A stretch of DNA of 64,000 nucleotides from CAWBJP01 sp044867425. Its GTDB lineage: Bacteria; Actinomycetota; Acidimicrobiia; IMCC26256; BP-133. Position numbers and translations under genes: made by a program. Of this stretch, positions 48,327-57,556 are shown piece after piece. Positions within the stretch are counted from its first letter, which is position 1; each line of letters begins with the position of its first letter. The stretch spans positions 33,899-97,898 of the forward strand of contig JBIOUX010000027.1 of the NCBI GenBank assembly GCA_044867425.1. The letters are read 5' to 3'. Below the pieces are notes generated by a model, which saw nothing but the letters and a program-made list of their open reading frames with translations, did no database searches and had not been told where the DNA came from.

Positions 48327-49592
48327 GTGGCGGGCCCCTTCCTCGCCGATCGCCTGTGGCCCTCCACCGAGGGGCTGGTGGCCGATGCCGTCTTCGCCGC
48401 CGTCGCCGCCGGCGCCGCCGAGGGTGACCGGACCGGCCGGCTGCCCGACGCCAGCCTGGAGGCGGTGCGGGGTTCCGACTACCTGGGCCTCCCCGTGCCC
48501 AAGGAGTTCGAGGGGGCCGGGGCCAGTGCCCTGGAGTGCTGTGCCGTGCAGCGCCGGCTGGGGGCGGCCGATCCCGCGCTGGCCGTCGCCCTCAACATGC
48601 ACCTGTTCTCGGTGGGGGTGATGGTGGCCCACTGGCGGCGCGAGCGCGACACCTCGTGGCTGCTGCTGGAGGCGATCGCCACCCAGCACCGCCTGGTGGC
48701 CTCGGCCTTCGCCGAACCCGGCCTGGGCGGCAGCTTCCTGCGCTCCCTGTGCGTGGCCCGCCCGGTCGAGGGCGGGTGGCGGGTCACCGGCCGCAAGTCC
48801 CCGTGCTCGCTGGTGGAGCGCTCCGACGTGGTCTGCTTCCAGGCCGAGGAACCCGAGCCCGGGCCGGACAGCCTGCTGGTGGCCGTCGTCCCCTCGTCCG
48901 AGCCGGGCATGACGGTGGAGCGTTCCTGGGACGCCCTGGGCATGCGGGCCTCGGAGTCGGACACTTTGGTGCTGGAGGACGCCTTCGTGCCCGAAGACCT
49001 CGTGTTCCACCGCTGCGCCCCCGGTTACGACCACGACGAGGTCTTCGCCACCGGGGTCAACTGGTTCTGCGCCACCACGGTGGCCACCTATCTGGGTCTG
49101 GCCAACGCCGTCCTGGCCGCCGTCACCGGGCGGCTCTCCACTTCCCGGGTCGAGTATCTCGACGCCACCCGGGCCGAGCTGCCGTCCTTTCATGGCGCCC
49201 TGGGGGAGGCGGTGGCCAAGCTGGTGGCGGCCGAGGCCGGGTGTGTGACCCTGTCCGCCCTGGTGGACGACCCGGCCGTCGATCCCCGGGACCTCATGCC
49301 CTTGGGCCTCGCCCTCAAGCAGTCCGCCTCCGACCTGCTGGTCTCGGTGGTGGGGGAGCTCCTCGAGCTCCCCGGCGCCGCCGCCTATGCCGGTTCGGGC
49401 GAGCTCGGACGGCTGTGGCGCGACGCCCAGGCGGTCCGCTTCCACCCACCCACCCGGGCCGCCACCCGCCAGATCCTGGGCCGGGCGGCGCTGGGCCTGC
49501 CCTACACCGTCGAGCTCTTCGAGCACCCCGTGGGGCGGGGGGAGCTGGAGGCGTTGCGGGGGCTCGTGGCCCGCCGCGATCCGGAACGGTGA
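48327..49592 (+). CDS. Acyl-CoA-dehydrogenase-like flavoprotein (atypical)
   Basis: 421 residues from GTG 48327. ACAD fold: YLGLPVPKEFEGAGASALEC, SAFAEPGLGGSFLRSLCVAR, SWDALGMRASESDTLVLEDA. The C-terminus (RLWRDAQAVRFHPPTRAATR) lacks the Y-E-G-type segment with catalytic Glu and instead resembles the FHPP group of ACAD-like oxygenases or desaturases. First gene of a five-gene coupled operon with an aminotransferase, a cyclase-like protein, an epimerase and a membrane protein, so it may oxidise an intermediate of a specialised pathway. Confidence 0.8.
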   Translation: MAGPFLADRLWPSTEGLVADAVFAAVAAGAAEGDRTGRLPDASLEAVRGSDYLGLPVPKEFEGAGASALECCAVQRRLGAADPALAVALNMHLFSVGVMVAHWRRERDTSWLLLEAIATQHRLVASAFAEPGLGGSFLRSLCVARPVEGGWRVTGRKSPCSLVERSDVVCFQAEEPEPGPDSLLVAVVPSSEPGMTVERSWDALGMRASESDTLVLEDAFVPEDLVFHRCAPGYDHDEVFATGVNWFCATTVATYLGLANAVLAAVTGRLSTSRVEYLDATRAELPSFHGALGEAVAKLVAAEAGCVTLSALVDDPAVDPRDLMPLGLALKQSASDLLVSVVGELLELPGAAAYAGSGELGRLWRDAQAVRFHPPTRAATRQILGRAALGLPYTVELFEHPVGRGELEALRGLVARRDPER

Positions 49593-50854
49593 TGGGAAGG
49601 GCGATGGCCGAAACCGATGGCGAGATGGTGCGCGACCTGGTTCGGCGCCACCAGTCGTCGGGCCGGGCGCTGCTCTACGCCCTGGCCGGGGTGGACGACG
49701 TCGAGGTGTCGGCCGCCGGGGCCTGGGTGACGGGAGCGTCGGGCCGGCGGTATCTGGACTGCGGGTCGGTGGCGGTGTTCCTCCTCGGCCATTGCCATCC
49801 CAGGGTGGTGGCGGCGGTCGAGGCCCAGCTGCACCGGATGACCGGCACCAGCCGTGCCTTCCCGTCGGCGGTCAACGCCGAGGCGGCCCGGTCGCTGGCC
49901 GCCGCCGTCCCGGCCGGCCTCGACAAGGTCATGTTCCTCAACTCGGGCACCGAGGCGGTGGAGGCGGCCATGAAGCTGGCCCGGGCCGTCACCGGGCGGA
50001 CGCCCGTGCTGCACCTGGAGGGCTCCTTTCATGGCAAGACGCTGGGGGCGCTGGCCCTGACCGACTCGGCGCTCCTGCGGGAGCCGGCTGGTCCGCTGGT
50101 GCCCGGGACGGCCCGGATCCGGCGCGACGACGCCGAGGCGGCGGCCGAGGCCGTACGCCAGGCGGAGCCGGCCGCTGTCTTCGCCGAGCCCGTGCAGGGC
50201 GAGGCCGGCGCCTTCGAGGTGCCCGACGCCGTGCTCCGGGCGCTGCGATCCGCCTGCGACGACGTGGGCGCCCTGCTGGTGTGCGACGAGATCCAGAGCG
50301 GCCTGGGCCGCTGCGGCGACTGGTGGGCCCACGCCCGCGCCGGGGTCGTGCCCGATGTGCTCCTGACCGGCAAGGCCCTGGGCGGCGGGGTCGTGCCTGT
50401 CTCCGCCGTGGTCGCCAGAGCCCGCGCCTTCACTCCCTTCGATCGGGATCCGCTGCTCCACGCCTCCACCTTCGGGGGCAACCCGCTGGCCTGTGCCGCC
50501 GTCGTGGCCGCCCTGGGGGTGATCTCCGACGAGCGGATCCCCGAGCGGGCGGAGCGGCTCGGACGGCGGCTGCGCCCGGCGCTCGAGGGCCTGGTGGCCG
50601 ACTGGCCCGAGCTGTTCGCCGGCGTGTCGGGGCGGGGCCTGTTGCTCGGTCTCGCCTGCCGGCGACCGGATGTGGCCGGCGACCTCTACCGGGCCTGCCT
50701 GCAGGAGCGTCTCCTCGTCACCCCCTGCCTGCTGCGCCCCGAGGTCATCCGCTTCACGCCCCCTGCCGTACTGGAGGAGGAGGAGTTAGCCTTCGCCGAG
50801 GCTGCGCTGCGCGCCGCCGCCGGGGTGACGGCGCAGGAGCAGGCCGCCGGCTAG
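49592..50854 (+). CDS. Class III pyridoxal-phosphate aminotransferase
   Basis: 420 residues counted from the ATG at 49592 (TGATG overlap with the upstream stop); an ATG at 49604 is a close alternative with GGAAGG just before it. Fold type I class III features: FLNSGTEAVEAAMKLARAVT, HLEGSFHGKTLGALALTDSA, LLVCDEIQSGLGRCG and the PLP lysine in LLTGKALGGGVVPVS. Relatives transaminate omega-amino groups (GABA, ornithine, beta-amino acids, diamino acids). Context suggests a biosynthetic role. Confidence 0.9.
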   Translation: MGRAMAETDGEMVRDLVRRHQSSGRALLYALAGVDDVEVSAAGAWVTGASGRRYLDCGSVAVFLLGHCHPRVVAAVEAQLHRMTGTSRAFPSAVNAEAARSLAAAVPAGLDKVMFLNSGTEAVEAAMKLARAVTGRTPVLHLEGSFHGKTLGALALTDSALLREPAGPLVPGTARIRRDDAEAAAEAVRQAEPAAVFAEPVQGEAGAFEVPDAVLRALRSACDDVGALLVCDEIQSGLGRCGDWWAHARAGVVPDVLLTGKALGGGVVPVSAVVARARAFTPFDRDPLLHASTFGGNPLACAAVVAALGVISDERIPERAERLGRRLRPALEGLVADWPELFAGVSGRGLLLGLACRRPDVAGDLYRACLQERLLVTPCLLRPEVIRFTPPAVLEEEELAFAEAALRAAAGVTAQEQAAG

Positions 50855-50869
50855 GGGAGGACGGGCGTC

Positions 50870-51325
50870 ATGCCCACGGTTGAGGTCACGCAGCGGCTGG
50901 CGGCGCCGGTCGAGGACGTGTGGCGCCTCGTCTGCGCCGTGGAGGACTACCCGCGCTTCATGGAGCCGGTGCGCTCGGTGCGGGTCCTGTCCGAGGGGCC
51001 GAACTGGTCGGTGCACGCCTGGGAGGTGGTGCTCAAGGGCAGCGTCCTCAAGTGGGTCGAGCGCCAGGAGCGCGACGCCGCCGCCCACCACGTGGCCTAC
51101 CACCAGCTCGACGGGGACCTCGAGGTGTTCGACGGCTTCTGGCGCCTCCGAGCCCTCTCGCCCCGTGCCACCGAAGCCATCCTCGTGGTCCGCTTCGAAA
51201 TCGGCATCCCCATGCTGCGGACCATGCTCGACCCGGTGGCGGAACGGGCCATCCGCCAGAACGCCCGGGCCATGCTCCTCTCGCTCGGCCCGGCCCTCGT
51301 AGGCGACGAGGAGGCCGCCGGGTGA
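50870..51325 (+). CDS. SRPBCC (polyketide cyclase/aromatase-like) protein
   Basis: 151 residues with a START-like pocket: EVTQRLAAPVEDVWRLVCAV, EDYPRFMEPVRSVRVLSEGP, DGFWRLRALSPRATEAILVV. This is the pattern of small cyclase/dehydrase proteins such as those shaping polyketides, or lipid-binding coenzyme Q-type proteins. ATG 50870 follows GGGGAGGACGGG. The stop overlaps the next GTG (GTGA). No PKS genes are in the window, so the ligand is open. Confidence 0.75.
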   Translation: MPTVEVTQRLAAPVEDVWRLVCAVEDYPRFMEPVRSVRVLSEGPNWSVHAWEVVLKGSVLKWVERQERDAAAHHVAYHQLDGDLEVFDGFWRLRALSPRATEAILVVRFEIGIPMLRTMLDPVAERAIRQNARAMLLSLGPALVGDEEAAG

Positions 51326-52347
51326 GGGTGCTGCTCACCGGGGCCACCGGGGTCCTGGGCAGCGAGGTGGCGCCGCGCCTGCGGGCGGCCGGCGCCGAGG
51401 TGGTGGCGGTCAGCGCCCGGGGCTCGCCCGAGAGGGGGGTACTGGCCTGGCGGATGGGCTACGAGCCGCCGCCGGCCGAGCTGGGTGGGGGATTCGACGT
51501 GGTGGCGCACTGCGCCGCCCTCATCCAGTGGAGCCCGGCGCCGGAAGAGGCCTGGCGCGGCAACGTCGGTCCGGCCGAGGCCCTGGCGGCGCTGGTGGAC
51601 CCGGCCACGCCGGTGGTGGGCGTGTCCACCGCCTACGGGCTGGGGCGGCCGGGGGCGGTCGACTCGGAGCGCCTGGACGACTTCTGCAATGCCTACGAGT
51701 GGGCCAAGGTGGCGGCCGAGCGGGTCCTGGGGCGCCGGTTCCGCCGGCTCAGCCTGGTCCGCTGCCCCTTCCTGGTGGGCCGGCGGGGCGACGGTGCCAT
51801 CACCCGCTTCCACGGCATGTACACCTTCGTCCACGGCCTGGCCACGGGCCTGACCCCCGCCCTGGTCGGGGAGACGGAGGCGTACATGGAGATCGTGCCC
51901 GTGGACGAGATGGCCGCCGAGGTGGTGGCCGCCGCTCTGGGGCCTCCGCCAGAGGGGACGGTGGTGACGTCGGTGTGCGGCGGGCCCCACGCCCTGCGGA
52001 TGCGGGAAGGCCTCGAGATCTCCTTCGGCGCCCTCGACCGGTGGCGGGCGGTCCGGGGCCTGGCTCCCCTGGAACGGGCGCCGCTCATCCCACCCGAACG
52101 GTGGGAGCGGTTCTTCTTCCCCTTCGCCCGGGAACACCTGAGCGAGCGCCAGCTGCGGATCATCTCCCTCCTGGACCAGTTCCGGCCCTACGTGACCACC
52201 CTCGAGCCGCTCTCGCCCACCCGGCCGGTCACCGACATGGGGCCGGCCCTGGCCCGCTCGGTGCAGGCCTGGGCCGACGCCCACCCCCGCTCCGCCGGCG
52301 GGGCCCCCCGGGAATGGAAGCGGGAGCGGGAGCAGGTGGGTTCTTGA
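51322..52347 (+). CDS. NAD-dependent epimerase/dehydratase (extended SDR)
   Basis: 341 residues. GTG 51322 starts in overlap with the cyclase-like gene. Rossmann GATGVLGSEVAPRL, catalytic Tyr-Lys in NAYEWAKVAAERVL, then RCPFLVGRRGDGAIT in the substrate domain. Family members epimerise, dehydrate or reduce nucleotide sugars, steroids or polyketide-like ketones. The overlap with both neighbours shows a shared transcript. Substrate unknown. Confidence 0.82.
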   Translation: MRVLLTGATGVLGSEVAPRLRAAGAEVVAVSARGSPERGVLAWRMGYEPPPAELGGGFDVVAHCAALIQWSPAPEEAWRGNVGPAEALAALVDPATPVVGVSTAYGLGRPGAVDSERLDDFCNAYEWAKVAAERVLGRRFRRLSLVRCPFLVGRRGDGAITRFHGMYTFVHGLATGLTPALVGETEAYMEIVPVDEMAAEVVAAALGPPPEGTVVTSVCGGPHALRMREGLEISFGALDRWRAVRGLAPLERAPLIPPERWERFFFPFAREHLSERQLRIISLLDQFRPYVTTLEPLSPTRPVTDMGPALARSVQAWADAHPRSAGGAPREWKREREQVGS

Positions 52348-53984
52348 GGGCGGGCACCTCGGCGCTGGAGGCGGCGGAGCGCCGGACCGGCCTGCCGCAA
52401 TGGGCCCTCGCCACCCTGGGCATCGGTCTTTTGGCCCAGGCCCTGACCGTCACCAGCGTCGCCTGGGACGTCGCCTGGCACGTCGACTTCGGCCGGGACG
52501 ACAGCCAGATCACCGTCGCTCACCTGTTCATTCTGGTTGCCCTCGGCCTGATCCTGACCGCCGGTCTGGCCGGCATGACGGTGGCTGGCCCCACCGGCTT
52601 CGGCGGCGGGCTGCGCGTGGGCAATCGGGTGCTGCCCTGGTCTGCCCTCCTGGTGGGCCTGGGGGGACTGGCCGCCTTCGCCGGTATGCCTCTCGATGAG
52701 CTGTGGCACCGCAACTACGGCGTCGACCTCACCATGTGGGGCCCCACCCACCTGCTCATGATCGGGGGCGGCAACCTGGCTGCCGTCGGCCTGTGGCTGG
52801 TGCTCGCCGAGGCCCGAGTGGCGGCTCGGGGACCGTGGGGCTGGCTGGCGCACTTCGCCGCCGGATGCTGCGTGTTTGCCCAGCTGCACGTGTTCCAGGG
52901 GGAGTTCGATTTCGGCGTCCCGCTGTTCCAGCTTCTCTACCAGCCGGTGCTGACCATCGTCGCCGCCGGCGTCGTACTGGCGGCAGCCCGGGTGGTGCTG
53001 GGCCGGGGCGGGGCGCTGGCTGTGGCCCTCGGATACCTCGGTTTCCGCCTGCTCATGGCCTTGTTCGTGGGGGTGGCGCTCGATCACACCATGCCGTACG
53101 TGCCCTTCCACCTCGCCTCGGCCGCGGCCGTGGAGGTCGTCGGGGCCGTGATCGGCACCATGCCCCGCCTGCGTTTCGCCCTCTCCGCCGGCGTGGCCTT
53201 GGCCACCGTCGGGTTGTTGGGGGAGCGAACCTGGGTCGACGCCTTCGCTCCCCACCCCTGGAGCGGCCGGCTGGGGTCGGAGCTGTTCGCGGTCGGGACA
53301 TTGGCGGCCGTCGGCGCGGCGGTGCTGGGCGTCGGCCTCGGCGGCCTGGTGGGCCGTTCGGGCGCGGTACCGGGCGTAGCGCTGGCCGCCGCCGGCGCCG
53401 CGGTGGTGGCGGCACTGGCCGCGCCCTTCCCCCGCACCGTCGACCCCACCGTCCGGGGCGAGATCGCCCTGGAGCGACAAGGTGGCGAGGCGGTGGTCGA
53501 AGCCCGACTGGCTCCGGCCTCCGCCGCCGATGGCGCCCGCTGGTTCGAAGCCTTCGCCTGGCAGGGCGGCGGCCGGGTGCAGGCCGCGATGGAACCGGTC
53601 GCCCCGGGCCGGTGGCGGTCCCGCCGGCCGGTCCCGGTGACCGGCGAGTGGAAGACGGTCGTCCGCCTCCACCGGGGTACCCGCATGATGGCGTTCCCGG
53701 TCTACGCCCCCGCCGATCCCGCCATCCATGCCGGGGCCGTCCCCGCCCTGCCCCTCCGCCAGGTGCGGGCGGCGGCTGACTCGGACGTCCTGTTGCGGGA
53801 GGTTCACCCTGGGCCGGCGTGGCCGGCGGTCGTGGCCTGGGCCGGGATCGCCGTCATGGTCTCGGCTTGGGCCTTCGCCATCCGGGCCGCCGCCCGTCTC
53901 CACCGTGGTTCCGGCGTTCCTGAGCAACGACAGGTGTTGCGCAAGAACGCCGCTTTGCCGGGGCCATCCTTCCGGCGTTCCTGA
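52344..53984 (+). CDS. Polytopic membrane protein with C-terminal extracytoplasmic domain
   Basis: 546 residues from TTG 52344 (TTGA overlap with the epimerase stop, GGAGCAGGTGGG upstream). About ten helices (15-365; WDVAWHVDFGRDDSQI follows the first). A beta-rich domain (about 375-500, with PVPVTGEWKTVVRLHRG resembling FixH/YtkA-like domains) and a last helix (about 505-525) follow. The final ~20 residues (GVPEQRQVLRKNAALPG onward) are encoded by two palindromic repeat copies that reach past the natural end. Function unknown; last gene of the operon. Confidence 0.65.
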   Translation: MRAGTSALEAAERRTGLPQWALATLGIGLLAQALTVTSVAWDVAWHVDFGRDDSQITVAHLFILVALGLILTAGLAGMTVAGPTGFGGGLRVGNRVLPWSALLVGLGGLAAFAGMPLDELWHRNYGVDLTMWGPTHLLMIGGGNLAAVGLWLVLAEARVAARGPWGWLAHFAAGCCVFAQLHVFQGEFDFGVPLFQLLYQPVLTIVAAGVVLAAARVVLGRGGALAVALGYLGFRLLMALFVGVALDHTMPYVPFHLASAAAVEVVGAVIGTMPRLRFALSAGVALATVGLLGERTWVDAFAPHPWSGRLGSELFAVGTLAAVGAAVLGVGLGGLVGRSGAVPGVALAAAGAAVVAALAAPFPRTVDPTVRGEIALERQGGEAVVEARLAPASAADGARWFEAFAWQGGGRVQAAMEPVAPGRWRSRRPVPVTGEWKTVVRLHRGTRMMAFPVYAPADPAIHAGAVPALPLRQVRAAADSDVLLREVHPGPAWPAVVAWAGIAVMVSAWAFAIRAAARLHRGSGVPEQRQVLRKNAALPGPSFRRS

Positions 53985-54015
53985 GCAACGACAGGTGTTG
54001 CGGAAGAACGCCGCT
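53909..54015. repeat. Two 46-base palindromic repeat elements, 61-base period
   Basis: Copies at 53909-53954 and 53970-54015 differ at one base. Each folds: arms GGCGTTC/GAACGCC enclose GCAAC/GTTGC around a 7-base loop. The stop codon of the membrane-protein gene lies in copy 2. REP-like element, probably also acting as terminator between convergent genes. Confidence 0.8.
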
Positions 54016-54026
54016 CTTGCGGGCGG

Positions 54027-54407
54027 TCAGGCCGGCGGGCCGCCGTCCTGGTCGTCCCGGCGGCGCAGCTCGTCTTCCCGGCGGCGCAGGTTCTCCTCCC
54101 AGGCTCGCAGCCGGTCCTCCTTGTCCTCCCGGACGGGGAAGTCGTCCCGGTCCTCGGGTCCGAGGGAGCGGCGGGGCGGCCGGCGGGAGGCGGTGTCGCC
54201 CGGGCGCCAGCCGGCGTACAGCGGGCGGCCCAGGGCCAGCCAGGCCAGGGACCCGATGTCGGGGAGGAAGATGACGATGACCAGCCACAGCCCCTTGGGC
54301 AGGTTGCGGATGAGCGTGTCCTCGGAGGCGATGACGTCGAAGATGCAGTACACCCACAGGGCGAGCAGCACCAACGGGACGAAACCCATCCCCAGCAGTC
54401 TGGCCAT
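54027..54407 (-). CDS. PLDc_N-type two-helix membrane protein
   Basis: 126 residues from ATG 54407. Two transmembrane helices (about 5-25 and about 40-58, with NLPKGLWLVIVIFLPDIGSL) form the small domain seen at the N-terminus of cardiolipin synthases and alone in many actinobacteria. A charged Arg/Glu coiled tail (about 85-126, RAWEENLRRREDELRRRDDQ) follows. Often linked to envelope stress, but no enzyme domain is present. It begins 4 bases after the lipase stop, so the two are cotranscribed. Confidence 0.7.
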   Translation of the reverse strand: MARLLGMGFVPLVLLALWVYCIFDVIASEDTLIRNLPKGLWLVIVIFLPDIGSLAWLALGRPLYAGWRPGDTASRRPPRRSLGPEDRDDFPVREDKEDRLRAWEENLRRREDELRRRDDQDGGPPA

Positions 54408-54411
54408 GCCT

Positions 54412-55353
54412 TCAAAGTCCCATAGCCACCAGGCGGGCCGCAACGGGTTTCCCGCTCCGCCGGGCAGTTTCGACCACATCGGGCACCCGGGCGTAGTCCA
54501 TGGAGCGGCGGCCGAAGGCGATCTGGACGGCCGGGTCGGGCTCGAAGGCGACCACCGTGGCGCCCGAGCGGCGGACCCGGGCGGTTTCGGCGGCCACCTC
54601 GGCCCGGTGCATCAGGCGAGCGGGCAGGCCCACCCCCCGGCGCGGTCCGACCCGGTCCAGCGACAGCGGCGAGCTCACCAACACCACGTCCACGGCGGCG
54701 CCGGCCAGCACGTCGAGGTTGGTGGCCGATCCGCACCCGCCGTCGACGTAGCGGACCCCATCGACCACGACGGGGCTGAAGAAGCCGGGCACGGCACAGG
54801 AGGCGGCCACCGCCTCGCCGACCGAGGCGGGCGGAGACCCCGGCTTCCCGAACACCACCCGGGCGCCGTCCCGGAGTCGGATGGCCGGGATCCACAGCGG
54901 CTCGGTGGACCACTCAGAGCCGAACAGGGGCTCGAGGCCGGCGACGAAGCCGGAGGTATCACGACGCCCGGCGGGGAGGGCGGCCGCCAGCACCAGGCCG
55001 GGCCGGGCGGTCCAGGGCCGGGCCAGGAGGCGGGGCAGGAGCCCGGGCGCGGCCGGGCGGGGCCAACCCCCCGGCGCCGGTACCTGGGCCGCCAACCGGC
55101 CGGCGGCCCGGACGGGAGCGAGAATGGCCGCGCCGGCGGGGGAGACCTCGTCACCCACCAGGCCGGCGGCCAGGTCGGCCGCGTCCAGCCCGGCCCGCAG
55201 CAGGGCACCGACCTGCGAGCCCGCTGACGTCCCCAGGATCACGCCGGCCCGGCGGGGGTCCCAACCGGCGTCGGCCAGGGCGGCGAGGACGCCGGCGTGG
55301 AAGGCCTGGCCCAGCACCCCGCCGCCACCCAGCACCAGACCCACCCTCGGCAT
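54412..55353 (-). CDS. Patatin-like phospholipase
   Basis: 313 residues. Oxyanion loop GLVLGGGGVLGQAFHAG (about 5-21), nucleophile Ser43 in ILGTSAGSQVGA, and the catalytic Asp in VRYVDGGCGSATNLDVL. The complete dyad suggests an active lipid acyl hydrolase in the cytosol or at the inner membrane. ATG 55353 is the natural start of the family. Divergent from the trp operon across 91 bases. Confidence 0.88.
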   Translation of the reverse strand: MPRVGLVLGGGGVLGQAFHAGVLAALADAGWDPRRAGVILGTSAGSQVGALLRAGLDAADLAAGLVGDEVSPAGAAILAPVRAAGRLAAQVPAPGGWPRPAAPGLLPRLLARPWTARPGLVLAAALPAGRRDTSGFVAGLEPLFGSEWSTEPLWIPAIRLRDGARVVFGKPGSPPASVGEAVAASCAVPGFFSPVVVDGVRYVDGGCGSATNLDVLAGAAVDVVLVSSPLSLDRVGPRRGVGLPARLMHRAEVAAETARVRRSGATVVAFEPDPAVQIAFGRRSMDYARVPDVVETARRSGKPVAARLVAMGL

Positions 55354-55444
55354 GGTCTGGTGTTAGCACGCGCCGGGGTCCCTTCCGGTGCCACCGGGTT
55401 TCCCCTCGGCCCCTTCCTGCGCCCGCCCCTACACTCCAGGTCGC

Positions 55445-56245
55445 GTGTCGGTGCTCGATGAGATCCTGGCCTCCAAGCGAGAGGAGCTGGGCCGCCTGCG
55501 GCACCGCCGCGGCGCGCTCGAGGCCGCAGCCCGCGCGGCCCCACCACCCCGGGACTTTGCCGCCGCCGTGCGCCGGCCCGACGGCCGGCTGGCGGTGATC
55601 GCCGAGATCAAGCGCCGCTCCCCGTCGAAAGGGCTTCTGGCCCCCGATCTCGACCCGTCCGCCACCGCCGGCCGCTACGCCACCGGGGGGGCGGCGGCCC
55701 TGTCGGTGCTGACCGACGGCCCCTATTTCGACGGATCCTGGGACGATCTGGCCGCCGCCCGCCGGGCCGTGACGCTGCCCATCCTGCGCAAGGACTTCAC
55801 CCTCGATCCGCTCCAGGTGACCGAAGCCCGGGCCGGGGGCGCCGACGCTGTCCTGCTCATCACCGCCGCCCTGCCCGACGACGCTCTCCTGGCCGACCTG
55901 GCTGCAGCGGCCGCCGGGTTGGGCCTGGCCGCCCTGGTGGAGGTCGACGACGAAGCCGGCCTCGATCGGGCCCTGGGTGCCGGCGCCAGCATCGTGGGCG
56001 TCACCAACCGGGACCTGCACACCTTCGGCGAGGATCTCTCGACCGCGGAGCGGCTGGCCGCCCGCATCCCCGCCGGCGTGCTGTCGGTGGCGGAGAGCGC
56101 CATCCGCTCGCCCGCCGACGCCGCCCGGATGGCGGAAGCCGGCTTCGACGCCGTGCTGGTGGGGGAGGCCCTGGTGAGGTCGCCGGACCCTGAAGCCGCC
56201 GTGGCCGCTCTGGCCGCCGTACCCATCCCGAGCCCGAGGAGGTAG
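55445..56245 (+). CDS. trpC: Indole-3-glycerol phosphate synthase
   Basis: 266 residues, (beta/alpha)8 barrel of the tryptophan pathway, closing the indole ring from CdRP. IAEIKRRSPSKGLLAPDLDP, PILRKDFTLDP, LLITAALPDDALLADLA and SVAESAIRSPADAARMAEAG hold the usual substrate and catalytic residues. Start GTG 55445 matches the family N-terminus VLDEILASKREE. First gene of trpC-trpB2-trpF-trpB-trpA. I see no trp leader peptide or attenuator upstream. Confidence 0.95.
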   Translation: MSVLDEILASKREELGRLRHRRGALEAAARAAPPPRDFAAAVRRPDGRLAVIAEIKRRSPSKGLLAPDLDPSATAGRYATGGAAALSVLTDGPYFDGSWDDLAAARRAVTLPILRKDFTLDPLQVTEARAGGADAVLLITAALPDDALLADLAAAAAGLGLAALVEVDDEAGLDRALGAGASIVGVTNRDLHTFGEDLSTAERLAARIPAGVLSVAESAIRSPADAARMAEAGFDAVLVGEALVRSPDPEAAVAALAAVPIPSPRR

Positions 56246-56248
56246 CCG

Positions 56249-57538
56249 ATGCGGTACCTGCTGAACCCCGAGCAGATTCCGACCGCCTGGTTCAACGTCG
56301 CTCCCCATCTACCCGAGCCGTTGTCGCCGCCCATCCATCCCGGGACGGGCGAGCCGGTCGGCCCCGACGACCTCGCCCCCCTCTTCCCCATGGCCCTCAT
56401 CGGCCAGGAGATGTCCGGCGACCCCTGGATCGACATCCCCGGGGAGGTCCTCGACATCCTCAAGCTGTGGCGGCCGACGCCGCTCGTCCGGGCCCGGCGC
56501 CTGGAGCAGGCCCTCGACACCCCGGCTCGCATCTACTACAAGGACGAATCGGTCTCCCCCGCCGGCTCCCACAAGCCGAACACGGCCGTGGCCCAGGCCT
56601 ACTACAACAAGGCCGAGGGCATCACCCGCATCTCCACCGAGACGGGGGCGGGCCAGTGGGGCAGCGCCCTGGCCTACGCCTGCCAGTTCTTCGGTCTGGA
56701 GTGCATGGTGTACATGGTGGCCGCCTCCTACCACCAGAAGCCCTACCGCCGGGTGCTGATGGAGACCTGGGGCGGCGAGGTGATCCCGAGCCCGTCGAAG
56801 AACACCAACGCCGGGCGGACCGTTCTGGAAAGGGACCCCGAGACCAGCGGGTCGCTGGGCATCGCCATCAGCGAGGCGGTGGAGGACGCCGCCACCCACG
56901 AGAACACCCACTACTCCCTCGGTTCCGTCCTCAACCACGTGCTGCTCCACCAGACGGTCATCGGCCTCGAGGCCAAGACGCAGCTGGAACAGGCCGGCGA
57001 GCGCCTGCCTGACGTCGTCATCGGCTCCTGCGGCGGCGGTTCCAACCTGTCCGGCCTCGCCCTGCCCTTCGTCCCCGACCATGCCAGCGGGGTGCGCCTG
57101 GTGGCGGTGGAGCCGTCGGCCTGTCCCACGCTCACCGAGGGCAAGTTCGAGTACGACTTCGGCGACGAGGCGGGCATGACGCCCAAGATCCTCATGTACA
57201 CCCTGGGCCACGAGTTCATCCCGCCTCCCATCCACGCCGGCGGGCTCCGCTATCACGGCGACGCCCCCATCGTCTGCAACCTGGTCAAGAACGGCTGGAT
57301 GGAAGCGGTGGCCTACCCGCAAGGCAAGGTGTTCGAGGCGGCCATCCTGTTCGCCCGGGCCCAGGGGCCGGTGCCGGCCCCGGAGACGGCCCACGCCATC
57401 CGCGGTGCCATCGACGAGGCGCTGGCGGCCAAGGAGGCGGGCGAGGAGCGGGTCATCCTGTTCAACTACTCCGGCCACGGCCTCCTCGACCTCGGCGCCT
57501 ACGACGACCACAACCACGGCCGCCTGGTCGACGTGTAG
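56249..57538 (+). CDS. trpB: Tryptophan synthase beta chain, TrpB2 type
   Basis: 429 residues. PLP lysine in SPAGSHKPNTAVAQAY, phosphate-binding GSCGGGSNLSG. The long N-terminus (MRYLLNPEQIPTAWFNVAPH) and ETGAGQWGSALAYACQFFGL are typical of TrpB2, the group that does not bind TrpA tightly and may condense free indole or other nucleophiles with serine. A strong AGGAGG lies in the end of trpC. The classical TrpB is encoded two genes downstream. Confidence 0.93.
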   Translation: MRYLLNPEQIPTAWFNVAPHLPEPLSPPIHPGTGEPVGPDDLAPLFPMALIGQEMSGDPWIDIPGEVLDILKLWRPTPLVRARRLEQALDTPARIYYKDESVSPAGSHKPNTAVAQAYYNKAEGITRISTETGAGQWGSALAYACQFFGLECMVYMVAASYHQKPYRRVLMETWGGEVIPSPSKNTNAGRTVLERDPETSGSLGIAISEAVEDAATHENTHYSLGSVLNHVLLHQTVIGLEAKTQLEQAGERLPDVVIGSCGGGSNLSGLALPFVPDHASGVRLVAVEPSACPTLTEGKFEYDFGDEAGMTPKILMYTLGHEFIPPPIHAGGLRYHGDAPIVCNLVKNGWMEAVAYPQGKVFEAAILFARAQGPVPAPETAHAIRGAIDEALAAKEAGEERVILFNYSGHGLLDLGAYDDHNHGRLVDV

Positions 57539-57556
57539 GGGGACGGGAAGCTCGAA

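Noticed and set aside
55354..55444. trp attenuator or leader peptide
   Set aside because: No Trp-rich short ORF and no competing hairpins in the 91-base gap.
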